Part shown: positions 1-6,134 of the stretch, piece by piece
Layout of the letters: each line of letters opens with the position of its first letter
How positions within the stretch are numbered: position 1 is the first letter of the stretch
NCBI GenBank assembly: GCA_900753715.1
Contig: CAAEAE010000022.1
Span: 1-6,500 of the forward strand
From: an uncultured Roseburia sp.
GTDB lineage: Bacteria > Bacillota_A > Clostridia > Lachnospirales > Lachnospiraceae
Direction of reading: 5' to 3'
Length of the DNA: 6,500 nucleotides
Made by a program: the position numbers and the translations under genes
Notes under the pieces: generated by a model
What the model saw: only the letters and a program-made list of their open reading frames with translations
Databases searched by the model: none
What the model was told of the DNA's origin: nothing

Positions 1-268
1 GTTCTGTTTTTGCAAATTTTGTTACCAGACTTCCAATCTCATTTGCCATACCGGTTTCAAACAATGCCCCGCCTACAATGAACATCGCAACAAACAAGAT
101 CACGTTACTGTTGATAAATCCACTGAAAGCATCACTTATGCTCAACACACCGGTAATTACAAGACCAACACAGACAATCATGGATGTCAGGCCGAGCGGA
201 ATCTTCTCTGTGACGAACATCACAATGGCAAATGCCAGAAAAATCAAAGTAATCACTGTCGGGCTCAT
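1..268 (-). CDS. SLC13/DASS-type anion permease, N-terminal part only
   Basis: The minus strand is open from an ATG at 268 to the window edge, giving 89 residues with no stop. AGGAGG lies six bases upstream of the ATG, which fixes the start. The protein begins MSPTVITLIFLAFAIVMFVT, a first membrane helix. It continues with a second helix (about residues 24-42, through GLTSMIVCVGLVITGVLSI) and a third glycine-rich one (about 56-72, VILFVAMFIVGGALFETGMA). This pattern, with the short EKIPLG link and the SGFINSNV turn, is typical of the N-terminus of SLC13/divalent-anion:Na+ symporter permeases, which import dicarboxylates, sulfate or related anions across the cytoplasmic membrane. The substrate cannot be told from this part. 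The gene is divergent from a LysR regulator, which usually means that regulator controls it. The C-terminal four fifths lie outside the window. Confidence 0.8.
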   Translation of the reverse strand, partial: MSPTVITLIFLAFAIVMFVTEKIPLGLTSMIVCVGLVITGVLSISDAFSGFINSNVILFVAMFIVGGALFETGMANEIGSLVTKFAKTE

Positions 269-378
269 AGAAAACCTCCTTTTTTCTTCTTTCTCGTGTT
301 AAAAGTGACATGGCCTTGTCGTTTTCCTTTTGTGATTACAGCATATCGTATTTTCAGTATAATGTACATTTCATATAC

Positions 379-407
379 TTGACGTCAGCATAGTTTTTTC
401 CTATACT
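379..407 (+). promoter_or_regulatory. Promoter of the LysR gene
   Basis: TTGACG (379-384) and TATACT (402-407) are separated by exactly 17 bases, close to the sigma-A consensus. Transcription would start near base 414. That is only about four bases before the in-frame ATG at 418 and argues that translation begins at the ATG at 445, which has its own ribosome binding site. The divergent permease promoter is less clear: the reverse complement of 356-361 reads TATACT, a good -10, but no good -35 stands 16-18 bases upstream of it. That is common for promoters needing an activator. Confidence 0.65.
390..404. promoter_or_regulatory. LysR-type regulator binding box (T-N11-A)
   Basis: ATAG (390-393), seven bases, then CTAT (401-404) form a perfect dyad that contains the T-N11-A core known for LysR-family binding sites. 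It lies in the spacer and -10 of the lysR promoter, so binding should repress lysR itself. It also lies about 30 bases upstream of the candidate -10 of the divergent permease, where a LysR protein normally activates. A second dyad, GTATA (357-361) and TATAC (374-378) around the palindrome ATGTACAT (362-369), could be the promoter-proximal activation site. Confidence 0.55.
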
Positions 408-444
408 AAAAATTATAATGAAATCATTTTTTACGGAGGGTTTT

Positions 445-1335
445 ATGACACTGACACAGTTAGAATACTTTTGTACGGTATGCCGCTACCATAGTATTAC
501 CCGCGCCGCTGACGCGCTCTATGTCTCGCAGCCTACCATCTCCACTTCAATTCGGGATTTGGAAAAAGAGTTCCATCTGAAACTTTTCAATCATGGAAAG
601 AACCGGATTTCCCTCACCAAGGACGGCGAGGCTTTTTATCAGAAAGCAGAATTTATCCTGAGACAGACGCAGGAACTGTATACCGATTTTTCAAATATTG
701 AAAAAAAACGTCACCCGCTGCGAATCGGTATTCCTCCTATGATTAGCACCGTATTTTTCCCACGGGTGACCGACCAGTTTCAGGAACAGTATAATATCCC
801 TATCCAGCTTTTAGAATACGGCTCCCTCCGCGCCCGCACCCTGGTGGACAACGAACAGTTAGATGTTGCCATGGCAAATATGGATTTTTATAATCTGGAT
901 AAATATAACAGTTATATCATGATGGAAGACCGCTATGTCTACTGTGTTTCCAAGACGCACCGCTATGCCGGTGAAAAAGAAATTACAATGGAAATGTTAG
1001 AGGATGAGCCTATTATCTTATTCAATACAGACTCCGTTCAGACCCAGACCGTCATCGCCCGCCTTCGCAGTGCCGGAATTACACCGAATGTCCACATGTA
1101 TTGCAGCCAGCTCGTTACGGTCCTCAATTTTGTCCGGGGTGGTAAATGCGGTGCCTTTTTGTATTCCTCTCTTGCCACCAATCCCCGGGATTTTGTTGTG
1201 ATTCCGGTATCCCCGGAAATCACCAGTAAATTCGGCATTATCTGGAAAAAAGGAATCTTTGTGCCGGACCAGCTAACGAAATTCGTAAAATTTATTCAGG
1301 AGTATGATGTCACCCCTTATCTGCCCAAACTTTAA
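445..1335 (+). CDS. LysR-family transcriptional regulator
   Basis: A 296-residue protein of normal length for the family. The N-terminal winged helix-turn-helix spans about residues 4-62; its helix-turn-helix (about 18-37, SITRAADALYVSQPTISTSI) is the classic LysR signature with the AA..L..SQP.IS..I pattern. A linker helix follows, then an effector-binding domain of the periplasmic-binding-protein fold from about residue 92 (LRIGIPP) to 290. The start at 445 is preferred over an in-frame ATG at 418 because GGAGGG stands four bases before it and because 418 would almost coincide with the transcription start. It is divergent from the SLC13 permease and probably regulates it in response to the permease substrate or a metabolite of it. 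The ECF S-component gene follows after 69 bases on the same strand with no terminator between, so some read-through is likely. The effector is unknown. Confidence 0.93.
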   Translation: MTLTQLEYFCTVCRYHSITRAADALYVSQPTISTSIRDLEKEFHLKLFNHGKNRISLTKDGEAFYQKAEFILRQTQELYTDFSNIEKKRHPLRIGIPPMISTVFFPRVTDQFQEQYNIPIQLLEYGSLRARTLVDNEQLDVAMANMDFYNLDKYNSYIMMEDRYVYCVSKTHRYAGEKEITMEMLEDEPIILFNTDSVQTQTVIARLRSAGITPNVHMYCSQLVTVLNFVRGGKCGAFLYSSLATNPRDFVVIPVSPEITSKFGIIWKKGIFVPDQLTKFVKFIQEYDVTPYLPKL

Positions 1336-1341
1336 GAAGCG

Positions 1342-1385
1342 ATTGCGTTTCTCTCCATATAGGAGTATCATTGCGTTGGTATAAT
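1342..1385 (+). promoter_or_regulatory. Candidate promoter and repeats before the ECF S-component gene
   Basis: Two overlapping options are visible. TTGCGT (1343-1348) and TATCAT (1366-1371) are 17 bases apart. Alternatively TATAAT (1380-1385) is preceded by TGG, an extended -10, but lacks a good -35 and would leave a very short leader. The octamer ATTGCGTT occurs twice, at 1342-1349 and 1370-1377, 28 bases apart. Between the copies is the small dyad CTCC-ATATA-GGAG (1353-1365). These could be operator elements, but no regulator is implicated. Confidence 0.4.
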
Positions 1386-1404
1386 AAACAAATTGGAGGA
1401 TGTT

Positions 1405-1947
1405 ATGAAGCTAAAAACCAGACAAATCACCGTCACCGCAGTTATGCTTGCAATCTGCATTGTAAGCCAGTTTTTCAAAAATTTAAGTGTCTATCTTACC
1501 GGACCGATTATCAACGCAGCGCTGATTCTGACCGTCCTTTACGCCGGTCTTGCCTGCGGCATAATCTTAAGTATCATTACCCCGATTACTTCCTTTTTCA
1601 TTACGGGAAGTCCGATTATGGCAGCAATTCCGGCAATGTTTCCAAGTATCATGATTGGAAATATGATACTTGTCGTTGCAATAGTGCTTCTCCGTAATAG
1701 ATTAGGAAAAACTGCCGGTCTTCCGGTATCCATTGCAATTGGCGCTGTGTTAAAAGCATTGTTCATGGGAATTTTAATCTCCCTTATCATTCTTCCGAAT
1801 ATGCTTCCGGAAAAAATGCAGCCAATGATGCACGTATTACAGATTCAGTTTTCTGTCACACAGTTCATCACCGCTTTAATCGGTGGAGTCTATGCGCTCA
1901 TTATTTATGCTGTGCTCCGCAAGACAGCATTTGGCAAGCAGGCATAA
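1405..1947 (+). CDS. ECF transporter S component (substrate-binding membrane subunit), substrate unknown
   Basis: A 180-residue, very hydrophobic protein. The ATG at 1405 is chosen because GGAGG (1395-1399) stands five bases before it; the in-frame TTG at 1393 overlaps that site. About six membrane helices can be drawn (near residues 8-24, 33-50, 52-67, 72-96, 105-131 and 145-173), with short basic ends (MKLKTRQ at the N-terminus, RKTAFGKQ at the C-terminus). Size, six helices and the NAALILTVLYAGLACGIILS and SIMIGNM stretches fit S components of energy-coupling-factor vitamin importers. These capture a vitamin or small nutrient and borrow a shared ATPase/T-component module. No EcfA or EcfT gene is in the window, so this would be a group II, stand-alone S subunit. 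Substrate-specific motifs for riboflavin, biotin or thiamine are not recognised. Another small multi-pass membrane family is less likely but not excluded. Confidence 0.75.
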   Translation: MKLKTRQITVTAVMLAICIVSQFFKNLSVYLTGPIINAALILTVLYAGLACGIILSIITPITSFFITGSPIMAAIPAMFPSIMIGNMILVVAIVLLRNRLGKTAGLPVSIAIGAVLKALFMGILISLIILPNMLPEKMQPMMHVLQIQFSVTQFITALIGGVYALIIYAVLRKTAFGKQA

Positions 1948-1959
1948 CGCCTAACTAAA

Positions 1960-2003
1960 CCGAGCTGCCACTCTATGTAAAGTGGCAGCTCGGTCTGCTT
2001 TTC
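1960..2003. terminator. Intrinsic terminator after the ECF gene, possibly bidirectional
   Basis: A 13-bp perfect stem, CCGAGCTGCCACT (1960-1972) with AGTGGCAGCTCGG (1981-1993), closes an eight-base loop and is followed by the T-rich TCTGCTTTT. It begins 12 bases after the ECF stop codon. Read on the minus strand, the same stem is followed by TTTAGTT, a weak T tract. It could therefore also end transcripts from the convergent cassette whose last gene stops at 2024. Confidence 0.9.
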
Positions 2004-2023
2004 ATTAAACCAATATTATCTAA

Positions 2024-2767
2024 TTAAAATATTCTTTTTAACACTTCGATAACCTCTTGATTCCTAAGTCCATAATTTTTCAATGAATTATCGTCAAATG
2101 GTTCACTCTCTAATAATCCAATGAATGTGTCTATATCTGCCTTTACTGAGAAAGGGAGATTTTCAACACTCTCAAGCATGAGTTCTGCTGTAATTCTTAA
2201 TACATCTTTTTTATGCTTTTTGATATCATTGGAATCCACTGTTTCACCGTTCTGCTTTCTCTGTTTCAAATCAAGATATGCCTTTGCCTTGAACAAAATC
2301 AAATACTCTGGACGCAAAACAGAGAGCCCATTTGCAACAGCCTTTCCTTTTATCAACACATTGTAATAATCATCATTAAGCAGAATAGCTGACAGACTCG
2401 ATACTGTGTCATCAATGTATATCGGAGTGACTCCCGTCATTTCACGCAGTTCAAAATCACTTCTACAAAACAGTTCCATCATCTTGGGAAATAATTCATT
2501 TTCTGGTTTATCAAACCTATAAAACTGCGGTTTTTCTCCATTGGTCGCTTTGTTTCTGTATCTTCCATCCTGAATAAATTTCCAGAACCTTTCTCCAAAT
2601 TCAGAAGTTAGTGCTTCTACAATCAAAACCATATCAAGATCCCTTGTCGCTCGAAATGATGTATCATTGCTTTCAAATACAATATCACAAGCCGCACCAC
2701 CTATGAGAACATACTGGTTTTCATATCCTTCAAAATATTTTCTAAAAGTATCTAAACCTTTTACCAT
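2024..2767 (-). CDS. AbiEii-like nucleotidyltransferase, probable toxin of a two-gene toxin-antitoxin pair
   Basis: A 247-residue soluble protein. Residues 21-45 contain the nucleotidyltransferase signature: a GG pair (23-24) on a strand, then RATRDLD (39-45) with the metal-binding D43-x-D45. E98 in the strand FPKMMELF is a candidate third carboxylate. A helical C-terminal half carries a K160-x-K162-A-Y-L-D-L segment and the basic DIKKHKKDVLRI (181-192), matching the Lys/Asp-rich second motif expected for AbiEii/MenT-type enzymes. Known members are type IV toxins that transfer nucleotides, in characterised cases to tRNA, and so stop growth or block phage. The ATG (2765-2767) overlaps the upstream gene's stop by seven bases, and AGAGGA lies six bases before it. 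The two genes are therefore translationally coupled, with the antitoxin candidate first, as in abiE operons. A non-toxic nucleotidyltransferase role remains possible. The sequence is AT-rich compared with the LysR gene. Confidence 0.72.
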   Translation of the reverse strand: MVKGLDTFRKYFEGYENQYVLIGGAACDIVFESNDTSFRATRDLDMVLIVEALTSEFGERFWKFIQDGRYRNKATNGEKPQFYRFDKPENELFPKMMELFCRSDFELREMTGVTPIYIDDTVSSLSAILLNDDYYNVLIKGKAVANGLSVLRPEYLILFKAKAYLDLKQRKQNGETVDSNDIKKHKKDVLRITAELMLESVENLPFSVKADIDTFIGLLESEPFDDNSLKNYGLRNQEVIEVLKRIF

Positions 2768-3711
2768 ACATATTCCTCTAGCATCTCATTTGTTGAAATA
2801 CTGATTCTTTCATCCTGTCTTTCCGCTGCCGTAAGAGATAACGCCACACTAAGTGGATCTTCCACTCCTCTATTCTCAAAGTCAATAAAATATCCCAGTT
2901 CCAAAACAACACACCCTATTTTTTCTCCCGTATGAGACTGTTTCATCTTTTTAATTCCTAATTGAGCGATTTCCTTTTTTGTAACAGCATACGTTGGATA
3001 CTCATTATCTGAAAGTAACGAGTATTCACATAATGCGGTAATCCCCGCCCTTTTCTCTAAAATAATATCATCTTTAAGTTCATATCTCGCAATAACCGGA
3101 TTTCTCAAAACACCCTGTATACCATCCCAAAGCATCTTGGTATCTCTTGGAACAGTAATTACTCTTGCTTTTCCCTTCATATCAAGAATATCCACGTTCA
3201 GATATTCAATTTCATCAAAACATCTGCTGATTGACATTTTCGAGACACCAATTTTTTCTGCTGCCACCGAGACAGTTACATTCTCCCATTTCTCATATAT
3301 TGCTACGAATATAACCTTTTGTGTCAGGTAAGAAATCAAATGAACCGGAGCGATTTCCCTCTCATTTTTATTAGACAGCAAATATCCGATAAATGGTAAA
3401 TACACCTGCTTACCATAAATAATAAATGGTATCCCCTCCTCTAACAATTTTTCCTTAATATAAAATGATGTTTTATTTAAAAAGATAGCACAATTAAGTC
3501 CTGCAACCCTTTCAATTGTGGCACGATCTTTTCTAAGCATTACTAAACTAACATCACTCTTTGGCTGAATTGCTATCCAGAATACACTGTTCGTTTCGAC
3601 TTTATAAAAGATATATCTTCCTCGAAAAGCTAATGGCAGTTTATCATTTAAATATTGGGTTTCTTCTATAATAACATTCTGGCGTAATGTTCTTTCTAAA
3701 TAGTCTTTCAT
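2761..3711 (-). CDS. Helix-turn-helix protein, probable antitoxin/autorepressor partner of the nucleotidyltransferase
   Basis: A 316-residue soluble protein starting at the ATG at 3711, with AGGTG five bases upstream. An in-frame TTG at 3786 would extend it by 25 residues but would translate through the inverted-repeat operator, so it is rejected. Residues 1-140 form an unassigned N-terminal domain, ending with a conserved-looking LLEEGIPFIIYGKQVYLPF stretch (89-107). A helix-turn-helix follows at about 145-172 (VSVAAEKIGVSKMSISRCFD inside it), then a C-terminal domain of about 140 residues ending DPLSVALSLTAAERQDERI. The position upstream of and overlapping an AbiEii-like gene, the DNA-binding motif and the operator at its promoter all suggest an antitoxin that neutralises the partner and represses the operon. 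Classical AbiEi proteins have the winged helix at the N-terminus, so this is at best a divergent type. The antitoxin function is inferred from context. Confidence 0.68.
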   Translation of the reverse strand: MKDYLERTLRQNVIIEETQYLNDKLPLAFRGRYIFYKVETNSVFWIAIQPKSDVSLVMLRKDRATIERVAGLNCAIFLNKTSFYIKEKLLEEGIPFIIYGKQVYLPFIGYLLSNKNEREIAPVHLISYLTQKVIFVAIYEKWENVTVSVAAEKIGVSKMSISRCFDEIEYLNVDILDMKGKARVITVPRDTKMLWDGIQGVLRNPVIARYELKDDIILEKRAGITALCEYSLLSDNEYPTYAVTKKEIAQLGIKKMKQSHTGEKIGCVVLELGYFIDFENRGVEDPLSVALSLTAAERQDERISISTNEMLEEYVW

Positions 3712-3720
3712 ATTATCACC

Positions 3721-3763
3721 TATTTTAAAATTGTAACTTTTTTTATGTTGCAATTTTAAAATA
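3721..3763. promoter_or_regulatory. Inverted-repeat operator of the toxin-antitoxin-like operon
   Basis: TATTTTAAAATTGTAAC (3721-3737) and GTTGCAATTTTAAAATA (3747-3763) are inverted copies matching at 16 of 17 positions around a nine-base spacer. Each arm contains the palindrome ATTTTAAAAT (3722-3731 and 3753-3762). The two centres are 31 bp apart, about three helical turns. The repeat lies between the promoter and the ribosome binding site of the HTH gene, touching the expected transcription start, so a bound dimer pair would block transcription. No T tract follows it, so it is not a terminator. Confidence 0.65.
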
Positions 3764-3768
3764 CCACA

Positions 3769-3797
3769 TTTATACCATACCTTCAATAGTAAGACAA
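3769..3797 (-). promoter_or_regulatory. Promoter of the toxin-antitoxin-like operon
   Basis: On the minus strand TTGTCT (3797-3792) and TATAAA (3774-3769) are 17 bases apart. Transcription would start near 3762, at the edge of the inverted repeat. A second, overlapping pair, TTGAAG (3786-3781) and TATTTT (3763-3758), also has a 17-base spacer and puts its -10 inside the repeat. The -35 lies two bases past the esterase stop codon, with no terminator between, so esterase transcripts may read into the cassette. Confidence 0.55.
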
Positions 3798-3799
3798 TC

Positions 3800-4726
3800 C
3801 TATTTTCGCCATTCTTTTAACGCAGCCGAAAGCTTTCTGTCTATATCCTTTCTGGTTTCTTCACACTCATTTGGATATTCTTTTGCAGCTTTGAATATAA
3901 ACCGCAGCACAAATTTAAGTCCCACGGGCAATGCCATACGAAGCAGGGATTCCGGCAGCACAAAATGTGTTCCATGTTCATAGACAAGCGATACATATTC
4001 ACAGGTGTGGGGGCGTTCTTTTAAACGCTTATCCATGCGGCGGATATATTTTCCCGCTTCCCAGAAGGAATCGTCATCTGCGCCCACAAGAAACAGCTTG
4101 CCTTTTATATTCTCAACCTTAATCATTTCCTCTTCCGTATGCTCTCTTGCTTTTTCAGAATCAATAAACAGGCAGGTACTGCGCTCAATATCACCAGAGC
4201 CTTTCGTCTCTTCCTCTATTTTCTGCCAGTATACCGGATGTTCATATACAAACGGCATATACGCAAGAGGCTTTCCCTTAAAAGAAAGAGTGGAAGCGCC
4301 CGGAACCGGCCATTCCTTACATCCATCTTTTTTTCCCTGTTCAAATCCCTGCCATACAAAGTCGCTGGGAGTAAGTCCAAACGTCAGGGTAATATTCTGA
4401 AAAAGGGATGCCGCAACAAGCGAATCCATCCCAGCCGTGCTCATTCCCATAATTCCAATCTTCCGGTTTCCATTATTTTTCAGCCATTTAATGGCTGTCT
4501 CTATTCTTTCCATCGGATAATTTACATGACTGTAATTCTTCTTCCCGGGAGACATACAAAGGGCATTGACCCCATTTTTATGTAACCATTTTGCCCCGCA
4601 CTTTGCCATATAATCATTGGGATCATCTCCAAATAATCCGATAACCGCACAGTCTGAGCCTTTCAGATTTTCATAATAAGTTCCATAGAAACCATCTTTT
4701 TCGGTTTCAAAAAACAGCTTTTTCAT
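3800..4726 (-). CDS. BAAT-type acyl-CoA thioester hydrolase/acyltransferase (alpha/beta hydrolase)
   Basis: A 308-residue protein resembling the C-terminal catalytic domain of acyl-CoA thioesterases and bile acid-CoA:amino acid N-acyltransferases (BAAT). It has an alpha/beta-hydrolase fold. The nucleophile elbow is GMSTAG (94-99) with Ser96; the acid is probably D217 or D219 in LVGADDDSFW; the histidine is H251 or H254 in EHGTHFVLPES. TPSDFVWQGF (119-128), GKPLAYMPF and YIRRMDKRL are also typical of this bacterial subfamily. It lacks the N-terminal immunoglobulin-like domain of the animal enzymes and is of usual bacterial length. A serine replaces the cysteine used by animal acyltransferases, which favours hydrolysis over amino-acid conjugation. 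There is no signal peptide, so it is cytoplasmic. GGAGG stands eight bases before the ATG. It has its own promoter with a candidate operator. The real acyl substrate is unknown. Confidence 0.82.
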   Translation of the reverse strand: MKKLFFETEKDGFYGTYYENLKGSDCAVIGLFGDDPNDYMAKCGAKWLHKNGVNALCMSPGKKNYSHVNYPMERIETAIKWLKNNGNRKIGIMGMSTAGMDSLVAASLFQNITLTFGLTPSDFVWQGFEQGKKDGCKEWPVPGASTLSFKGKPLAYMPFVYEHPVYWQKIEEETKGSGDIERSTCLFIDSEKAREHTEEEMIKVENIKGKLFLVGADDDSFWEAGKYIRRMDKRLKERPHTCEYVSLVYEHGTHFVLPESLLRMALPVGLKFVLRFIFKAAKEYPNECEETRKDIDRKLSAALKEWRK

Positions 4727-4783
4727 AATCTTTTCCTCCAGTATCTCTTGAAAAAATCGAACCTGAACTTCCAGATTATTTTT

Positions 4784-4812
4784 ATGTTAGTTCAAGCTAA
4801 CCACATTGTCAA
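4784..4812 (-). promoter_or_regulatory. Esterase promoter with dyad operator
   Basis: On the minus strand a perfect TTGACA (4812-4807) is followed after 17 bases by TAACAT (4789-4784). Between and over the -10 lies a 16-bp dyad, GTTAG-TTCAAG-CTAAC on the plus strand (4786-4801), with five perfect outer base pairs and one further matching inner pair. The position suits a TetR-, MarR- or MerR-type regulator. No such gene lies in the window, so the regulator must be elsewhere. Confidence 0.6.
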
Positions 4813-4835
4813 CTTTTAATTTTGCTATTCTTTCT

Positions 4836-5453
4836 TTATAGAGAATTCTTACTTACCTGGTTAAATACCCTGTCAATCTCCTGCCAGTTTTCACATCTTA
4901 CAAAGTTATCGTTTGGAAATTCTGACTGTCTATTCCAGGGACGATCAAATACTGCCACCTTACAATTATCAAAGTGTAAAACGTGCTCAAAGGCCGCCGG
5001 CGAATCCTCTATTGCAAAGTCAAATGTCATGCCATAAAGTTTCTCTAAAGACAGATTATATTTATAATCCTGCACAGATGTTTCACGACCGTATTTATCT
5101 ACGCAAAACAATGGCACTCTTTCCAGCCGATGCTCGTCAAGCCATTTTCTGGATGGTTCATAGGAATTGAACGGTCTTCCGGTAATGATAAAAACCTCAT
5201 GTCCCTCATCAACCCACTTATTAATCGTCTCTGAAGCTCCTGCCGTTTCCTCATAATTTAGCAGATTTTCCGGAAGATGTCCTGCTTCCATCAATTTATG
5301 ATACTGTGCATCATCTAAATCAAATGATTTCTGAAGATTAAAAAACTGAACCTCACGGTAAGGCACATCAATTCCAAACAGTTCCTTTGCAATTTTTGTA
5401 AAATATTTTGCAGTTTCACAGATTACATCATCAAAATCTATATATATTTTCAT
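4836..5453 (-). CDS. HAD-superfamily phosphatase resembling 5'(3')-deoxyribonucleotidase (NT5C-like)
   Basis: A 205-residue cytoplasmic protein. HAD motif I is at the very N-terminus: IYIDFDDV with nucleophile D6 and acid/base D8. Motif II is the threonine T91 in FIITGRP; the motif III lysine is probably K131 or K138; motif IV is E149-D150-S. Size, the DFDD signature and the small helical cap between motifs I and II fit the NT5C family of 5'-nucleotidase-like phosphatases, which dephosphorylate (deoxy)nucleoside monophosphates. Another small-phosphate substrate is possible. The ATG at 5453 is preferred to an in-frame ATG at 5480: motif I should begin within a few residues of the N-terminus, AAGGA lies just before 5453, and only a weak site precedes 5480. 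It runs in the same direction as the esterase. The esterase has its own promoter 24 bases downstream of this stop, so co-transcription is partial at most. Confidence 0.78.
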   Translation of the reverse strand: MKIYIDFDDVICETAKYFTKIAKELFGIDVPYREVQFFNLQKSFDLDDAQYHKLMEAGHLPENLLNYEETAGASETINKWVDEGHEVFIITGRPFNSYEPSRKWLDEHRLERVPLFCVDKYGRETSVQDYKYNLSLEKLYGMTFDFAIEDSPAAFEHVLHFDNCKVAVFDRPWNRQSEFPNDNFVRCENWQEIDRVFNQVSKNSL

Positions 5454-5506
5454 AGTTCCTTCTAACCTCACTTGCTTCATTGATTTCTTCTTAATCTTTT
5501 TTCAAC

Positions 5507-6088
5507 TCAATCAGACATTGTGCCACAGATTATCGATTGCAACAAACCTATGTACTTATCGGTTTCTTTGACAGAGTAGATCAAATGGCCATAGCCATTC
5601 ACGATTGTGTAGTCAGCGCTAGGGTACGCACTTTTCACTCCGTGAAAGCAAAGTTTATATGCCTTTTCCTCGCTTCCATATAAGAAGTGCATGTTTCTCT
5701 GTACAGCCTCGTCGAAAGGTGGAAAGTCAAAGGTATAGCAGCACTCCGTTTCGTTTTTAATTGTCTGTTTTGTTAAGAGCGGTGCGGCTTTGGCGAATGC
5801 TTCCAACATCGGACGAAGACCTTCCGTGTCACCGCAAAAAAACTTTTTGAGTAAGCCGCCGTTCTGAGCACTGTCAATGTCTTTTTTCTTTATCATGCCA
5901 ATCATGCTTTTGAATTTTAGATACATGACTTTCTTAAAGAGCGGGGGCAGCTTAATACACGGCGCACCGTCCAAATAGCAATGGTCAACCGCAATATTCA
6001 TTTCCTGTAACTGCCGGAGCAGTTCAATCGTTATCTCTGCTCCCATGGACTGCCCATACAGCATTTTGATATGCGTAATATTGCTCAA
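5507..6088 (-). pseudogene. Alpha/beta hydrolase lacking its N-terminal third
   Basis: The open frame (193 codons from a TTG at 6088) matches the C-terminal two thirds of an alpha/beta hydrolase. The nucleophile elbow GQSMG with Ser14 comes almost at once. DGAPCIKLPP, ECCYTFDFPPF, an acid candidate E140/E141 in YGSEEKA, and catalytic H168 in NGYGHLIYSV follow. In a complete enzyme the elbow lies roughly 80-100 residues in, after the first strands and the oxyanion loop; those are missing. A TGA stands directly before the TTG, no ribosome binding site is seen, and a terminator lies only about 50 bases upstream. In another frame MIEQY (from about base 6093 down) would suit the helix before the elbow strand. 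A frameshift near 6080 plus a 5' deletion is therefore possible. It is probably a decayed gene, perhaps truncated by rearrangement at the tRNA locus. A functional short protein is unlikely. Confidence 0.65.
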
Positions 6089-6134
6089 TCATTCCGGATA
6101 GACGTCTGCTTTTTCCGGTTCCCGCAAGCACCAT

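Noticed and set aside
78..302. 74-codon plus-strand open frame
   Set aside because: It is antisense to the permease N-terminus, which has a clear ribosome binding site and membrane-protein pattern; the plus-strand reading shows no family features.
418..444. LysR start at the ATG at 418
   Set aside because: The mapped-by-eye promoter would start transcription at about 414, leaving no leader, while the ATG at 445 has GGAGGG upstream and matches the usual LysR N-terminus (MTLTQLEYF).
3721..3763. Reading the inverted repeat as a terminator after the esterase
   Set aside because: The stem is almost all A-T and no T tract follows on the minus strand; it is followed at once by a ribosome binding site.
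3712..3786. 25-residue N-terminal extension of the HTH protein from a TTG at 3786
   Set aside because: It would be translated through the promoter -10 and the inverted repeat, has no ribosome binding site, and the ATG at 3711 has AGGTG at a good distance.
4005..4585. Overlapping plus-strand open frames opposite the esterase
   Set aside because: They are shadows of the strongly conserved esterase frame and have no ribosome binding sites.
6093..6130. P-loop-like GTGKS in a short minus-strand frame after the tRNA terminator
   Set aside because: The frame is very short, has no Walker B or other NTPase context, and the match is best explained by chance.
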